Assembly (NCBI GenBank): GCA_963920665.1
Contig: OY987269.1
Coordinates: 16,432,501 to 16,496,500 of the forward strand
DNA length: 64,000 nucleotides
Direction of reading: 5' to 3'
DNA from: Straminergon stramineum
Lineage: Eukaryota; Streptophyta; Bryopsida; Hypnales; Calliergonaceae
Shown piece by piece: positions 60,135 to 64,000 of this stretch. A program made the position numbers and the translations under genes. The number at the start of each line of letters is the position of its first letter. Positions within the stretch are counted from its first letter, which is position 1. The notes beneath the pieces were generated by a model that saw nothing but the letters and a program-made list of their open reading frames with translations, was not told where the DNA came from and did not search any database.

Positions 60135-60328
60135 TGTTACAATGTGACTAAAAGTCTAGTTAGTAGATTAGTCAGCTAGCAACAAATAGCAACAAATAGA
60201 CACACTGTTACAGTAAACATACATTCATGACTCTTGGTGATCATCTCTTTCTATATATACTCTTGTAATGATCTAAATTTATATTAAAAATATACTTTAC
60301 ATTTTACCTTAACTCTATTATTCTTACA
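60135..60328 (+). repeat. copia 3' LTR
   Basis: It begins TGTTACAATG after AGAGGAG and ends TTCTTACA, giving 194 bp. A second purine tract lies 88 bp earlier (60036-60046), so the true LTR start could be nearer 60048. I chose 60135 because of its TG start next to a purine-rich word. Confidence 0.65.
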
Positions 60329-60340
60329 TAGAGGTCCTTT

Positions 60341-60483
60341 CACTAGTAGAAAACAACGTCCTAAATGACTTGACCACAATAACTGCAGTAGTCATTTTAC
60401 AATCATTTTTGTCCTAAATGACTACAACAATGACTACTATAGTCATTGTAGACAAGTCATTTATAGCCTATTTTCTACTAGTG
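60341..60483. mobile_element. 143-bp CACTA-type MITE
   Basis: The ends are CACTAGTAGAAAA and TTTTCTACTAGTG, perfect 13-bp inverted repeats, flanked by TTT on both sides (60338-60340 and 60484-60486). They are nearly the same as the ends of the 2.16-kb element at 42490. Internally CCTAAATGACT and AATGACTAC words repeat in both orientations. It is a deletion derivative or MITE of the CACTA superfamily. Confidence 0.88.
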
Positions 60484-60549
60484 TTTCTAACCTTCTGCTC
60501 ATGACTAGAGTCATCAAACTTGTTACTCTACATTATTTTTGTTCTAGTC

Positions 60550-61572
60550 CATGGGGGCTTGTCCAAAGCGTCGCTTGAATTGAACAAGCAAACTAGTGTG
60601 TTTTAATTTTGGCTCAATCTCAGTTGACATCTATGACGATGCCAACATACGAATGAAGCTTAATGGATTCACAGGCATGCGAGTGTCACATTAAGACGAC
60701 ATCCTTGATCCAGAGCCATTTGATACCATAACATTTTACCTCGAGGGCAACGGCAAGGTGTATGTGTCCAACATTAGAACAGAAAATTGGATTGGAGGTA
60801 TGGTGGCATCCTCGTCCAATTCGAACCCAGTCTTTGCAAAGCAAACCAAGTTATCAAAAATAATTGTCGGTTAGGACCTAATGAGCTGTGGAGATTATTT
60901 TTGATGACTTGGCAAGCTTTGTAGTTATCAAACATAATGTCAATGCAAGAGAGTTGAGCCATTTGACTTCTTTGATTGCTTAACCAATCAAAACATGTCA
61001 CCATGGCAAAAGTCTCTTGCATTTAGATTATGTTAGGTGGATCCACACTCACTAATTAAGTTAATATTGGTTGGTAGTAGTAGAGATTTGTGTGAGATTT
61101 CTCTCACTACTAAATCAATGACATTTCTACTTCATACCCCCCTTACTTGCCCTAATGAAAATTTGCAAAAGGCAAACAATCGGCATTATCAATTTGAATT
61201 TTCCTCTACATAAGCAATTGAAACATGCCATGCCAGCAAAATTCTCATATGTAGACATTATGTGGCAAGCCTTGGTATTTGCGCTTGCAAGGGAATGGTC
61301 TGTTGTGAGAGTACCATTAAGTATCTACTGACTTGGAGAGGGAAGAGTATCAATTGTAATCAAAATCTGAAGGCCGCACATGTAACTAGCATGGGTCTTT
61401 CACTCATAGATGATGGGGAACTAGAAGGTGCAATTCAAGGACTTGGACAGTTTTGGTTAGAACTATTTGATTGGATTAAAGCCCTAAGAGAGACATGAAG
61501 TTTTCTATAATTGTTTTCTTGTACCTCATGTTATTGAATTTTGGTCTCTTGTAAAGATTATTATCAAGTGTC
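60550..61572 (+). pseudogene. broken partial copy of CIA30 exon 2 with a 440-bp insertion
   Basis: Sequence from ATGGGGGCTTGTCCA (60551; 31243 in the intact gene) through the stop and about 75 bp of 3' UTR is clearly homologous to CIA30 exon 2. It has a frame-destroying change near 60604, an in-frame TAA where the gene has a GAA codon (CACATTAAGACG, ~60692), and a 4-bp deletion after GTACCATTAAGTA (~61320). An unrelated insertion lies at about 60821-61260, between the AGASPSN and TWQAFVF coding parts. Exon 1 and the start of exon 2 are absent. With only one exon represented, it cannot be told whether it is a retrocopy or a DNA-level duplication. Confidence 0.9.
60821..61260 (-). other. unidentified insertion in the CIA30 pseudogene
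   Basis: It begins TCGAACCCAGTC and ends ACATTA before TGTGGCAAGCC. On the minus strand a partial frame (SQMAQLSCIDIMFDNYKACQ) faintly recalls RNase H of plant LINE-type elements, but this is weak. No target duplication is clear. Confidence 0.4.
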
Positions 61573-63700
61573 TAAGACATCCAAATACATTTTGCAATAT
61601 GCAGTTCAAGTAGTCTTTAGTACATTTAATTTGAATGCAAGACATTGTCCACATGGGCAATAAGAAGTTCACAAGATTTCTTGATACAATGCATGGTTGA
61701 CCACACCCTATGACATTTGGAGCCTCCTACAATAGGGATGTGAAGAGGGTCTTTTGGGATTCTCTAAGCTATCTGTTCCACTATAGAAGGATCCAGAGGC
61801 TAATTGATAAGCTTAAGTTCACATTATAGGAAGAATGGAGGCTAATGAACGTAGTAAAATGATTTTAAAGGTTGTGAATAGATGAGATAGGAAGAAAAGC
61901 AATTTGCCTTGATAACATTTGGAGTTGAATGGTTGTCTTTACTTTGGGGTAGTATATAGGAAGATAATTTGGTTGGATGGTTCTATTTCAGTTTTGTGGA
62001 TTGCTTAAAACCAATTGACTTATTGTATTGGTTTAGAATTTTATTGACAAAAATTGGTGTTTAAAGTTATGATTGATTCAAAGATTGGACTAGTAGAGTA
62101 CATGTGCTAGAACCAATTGTTTTCTTGATGTTGTTAGATGATTGTATGTTGCATGTTGAAAATTAATAGTTCGAAGAGATGGGCCAGACCTATTGGTATT
62201 CTAGTCAATCTGAAATTGGATTTAATCTAATTAGTGTATTGATCTTGGTTTATGTATTAATGTGGAAAGATTGATGTTTGTATGAATGGCAATTTATTTG
62301 TGAGATTACTTTGTGATTAAGTTAAATTGAATTATGAGAGGTTGAAGCTTTTTTGCTCAAATACCATGGAGTTTGAACAAATGGAGAAATTGGAGTAGAG
62401 TTGATCAGGTCCAGTCTCTGCAACATGGTAATTGATTTCTAGTTCGATTACAAATTGTCTGGCATGACTACAAATTAATAGGGGAAATAATTATGACTAG
62501 GTAAGGATTTGTAATCCATTGAACTTCTAAGTCGGAATAAGTGTTGTCTATGTTGGGATGAGTTATGGACTGAATCTATGCAAAATTACTTAAGGATCTC
62601 GATGTTAAATCAACAAATTGTCTAGATAGTGGAATGCACATGAAAAAACTTTGATTGCTTTGTTGATAGTGGAAGGATTGTGTAAGGAAGAGGTTGTCCA
62701 ACGGGTGATATGTTTGAGTGCTACTAATTGTGGCAATTGAAAAATTGTTCGATCTATAGAAACTGAAAGCATCCAATAGTGTGGATAATCATTGTTAAAT
62801 GTCTTTTAACACTAAATGTGAGTGAGAGTAAATTGTGAAGTTGTTAATTGAACAATGTGTTTGGAATCAAATTATTTGATTGGTAAATTGAGACTTGAGA
62901 GGAGGAGCTCTTAAACTAGCTATCATTATTACTAGTCATGAACCAATGAATGGTTTCAGAACAATAAGGTGAGTGTAATAAACATTTTGATTGATCTATA
63001 AGGGTGACTACAATAAAGTTGGGCAAATAAGAGTAGGAGGAATGGACAATTTGACGAGTGTTATAATTAGAATTTATCAAAAATATCATAGTAGACAATT
63101 TGTTTGATTAGTTGTTAGTTGTTACAACTTTTGTTCAGGGTTGTAAGAATAGGACCCTTGGTATAGTAAACCGTAAGAGAGACCAATTGTTTCAATCTTT
63201 GTAATTAGATTAAGTTATAATATGAGTTGAATAAGCAAGTCTTTTTACCTTTGTGCCATATTGAAGGAGACTTGGCTATGTCCTAAGACCGAGGATAACT
63301 AGAGGCTAATATAGTACAAAAACTAGTTGTTATATATGGTCCAATAGTGTCTGACCAACAAATTCTTTTGAATATGTAGTAGGAATATGTTTGTGATTGG
63401 TGTATAAGGCTTGGGTGTTTCAGTTCCATGGTCTTAGGTTGTATGTCTTGACAAATTGTTTGAAGATTGTACATGCAATGGAGTTTGCATTATACACACT
63501 CATGCCTTGCATTAGTTAGAGACAAATTATTGTAGTATGAAAACCATTTTGATACTCATTTAAATAGTGATTAGGCTAGTTAAGTAGTGGCTATAACAAA
63601 TTATTTTGGTAATTAAGCAACCTACATATGAAATATATATTACAATTGTATTGGGCTAAGATTTAGCTCATGCACATAACGAATTGTAGCGAAACCTGAC
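61573..63700. other. repeat-like region rich in GACAAATTGT words
   Basis: No gene is supported. The word ACAAATTGT or GACAATTTG recurs near 62452, 62611, 63046, 63096, 63455, 63522 and 63695 in both orientations, more often than expected by chance. It may be the LTR of an element whose body lies beyond the right edge (see 63703). Confidence 0.4.
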
Positions 63701-63702
63701 AA

Positions 63703-64000
63703 ATTGTCAATAACTCCCCCTAGAACATTAGGCAAGACAAGGATGGCACTTGTGCATCCATAGCATTGGTAATGAATGGTCCACCAAATTTTGCCCTTGG
63801 AAATATTAATAGTATAAACAAATTGTCCATGTATTGGTGAAATTGTGTGATATCTATATCTATATATCCCACTTATGTCTAAATTACAAGCGACTTTAGC
63901 TACAATACATTAGACTATTTGAATGTTCCTTAGATTTCAAATCCCTAAACTATAGTCCTTGGTGTTCGTGAGGTAGGCAAAATCTAGACTACAAGGTACT
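63703..64000 (-). mobile_element. possible 3' end of a second, reversed copia-like element
   Basis: Read on the minus strand, CTAGGGGGAGTTATTGACAA at about 63706-63725 closely resembles the purine tract of the copia element at 60036 (TTTAGGGGGAGTTATTAAT). If so, the LTR lies to the left and the internal region to the right, running off the window. No RNase H motif is visible in the 280 bp available, so this stays tentative. Confidence 0.3.

Larger units (their letters stand above)
54410..60328 (+). mobile_element. Ty1/copia LTR retrotransposon, decayed
   Basis: The right LTR is 60135-60328; a shared terminal segment at about 54440-54556 marks the left LTR. A tRNA-Met-type primer site follows it. 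Domain order on the plus strand is gag, protease, integrase, reverse transcriptase, RNase H, which is diagnostic of Ty1/copia. Every domain has stops or frameshifts, several catalytic positions are substituted, and about 0.65 kb of foreign sequence sits in RT. The left boundary is approximate because the LTRs have diverged. Confidence 0.88.

Noticed and set aside
61262..61498. 78-codon open frame as a separate small gene
   Set aside because: It is the 3' part of the broken CIA30 copy, open only between its frameshifts.

Overview
The window is nuclear DNA from a land plant. It shows GT-AG spliced genes, a plant A-type (CYP71-clan) cytochrome P450, a nuclear gene for a mitochondrial complex I assembly factor, plant telomere-like motifs, Ty1/copia and Ty3/gypsy LTR retrotransposons, CACTA elements and many fold-back MITE-like repeats. 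Genes are very sparse: two convincing intact genes in 64 kb. Most of the rest is AT-rich sequence eroded from transposons. A large repeat-rich genome is likely; a non-flowering plant (bryophyte, lycophyte, fern or gymnosperm) is possible, but the sequence does not settle this.

Layout. 1-2.3 kb: moderately GC-rich non-coding sequence with a duplicated block about 965 bp apart. 2.3-14 kb: AT-rich desert with several fold-back elements and a dispersed ~50-bp tandem-repeat element that recurs three times in the window. 15-18.5 kb: a three-exon P450 gene (+ strand, 521 aa predicted) with weak coding-like fragments upstream. 18.5-28 kb: no supported gene. 28.2-31.75 kb: a two-exon CIA30 gene (219 aa predicted). 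Its 5' part (first exon plus intron blocks) has been duplicated upstream, and the extra first exon is frameshifted. 33.6-36.2 kb: a C-rich minisatellite whose longer units are spaced exactly 98 or 115 bp.

37.06-45.16 kb: a complete but decayed Ty3/gypsy chromovirus on the minus strand, with CCTAG target duplications on both sides. A 2.16-kb CACTA element sits inside it with ATT target duplications. That element in turn carries a 319-bp fold-back MITE, a tRNA/SINE-like pol III box pair and a 30-bp tandem repeat. 47.5 kb: a relic of the last exon of a receptor-like kinase. 54.4-60.3 kb: a decayed Ty1/copia element on the plus strand, followed by a 143-bp CACTA-type MITE and then a broken partial copy of the CIA30 gene with a 440-bp insertion. 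A possible second copia end, reversed, lies at the right edge.

The two intact genes are functionally unrelated: the P450 predicts an ER-anchored monooxygenase, and CIA30 predicts a mitochondrial assembly chaperone. No operon-like or clustered system is visible. The most informative features are the three-level nesting of transposons, the 5' duplication and distant partial copy of CIA30, and the P450's departures from otherwise invariant motifs.
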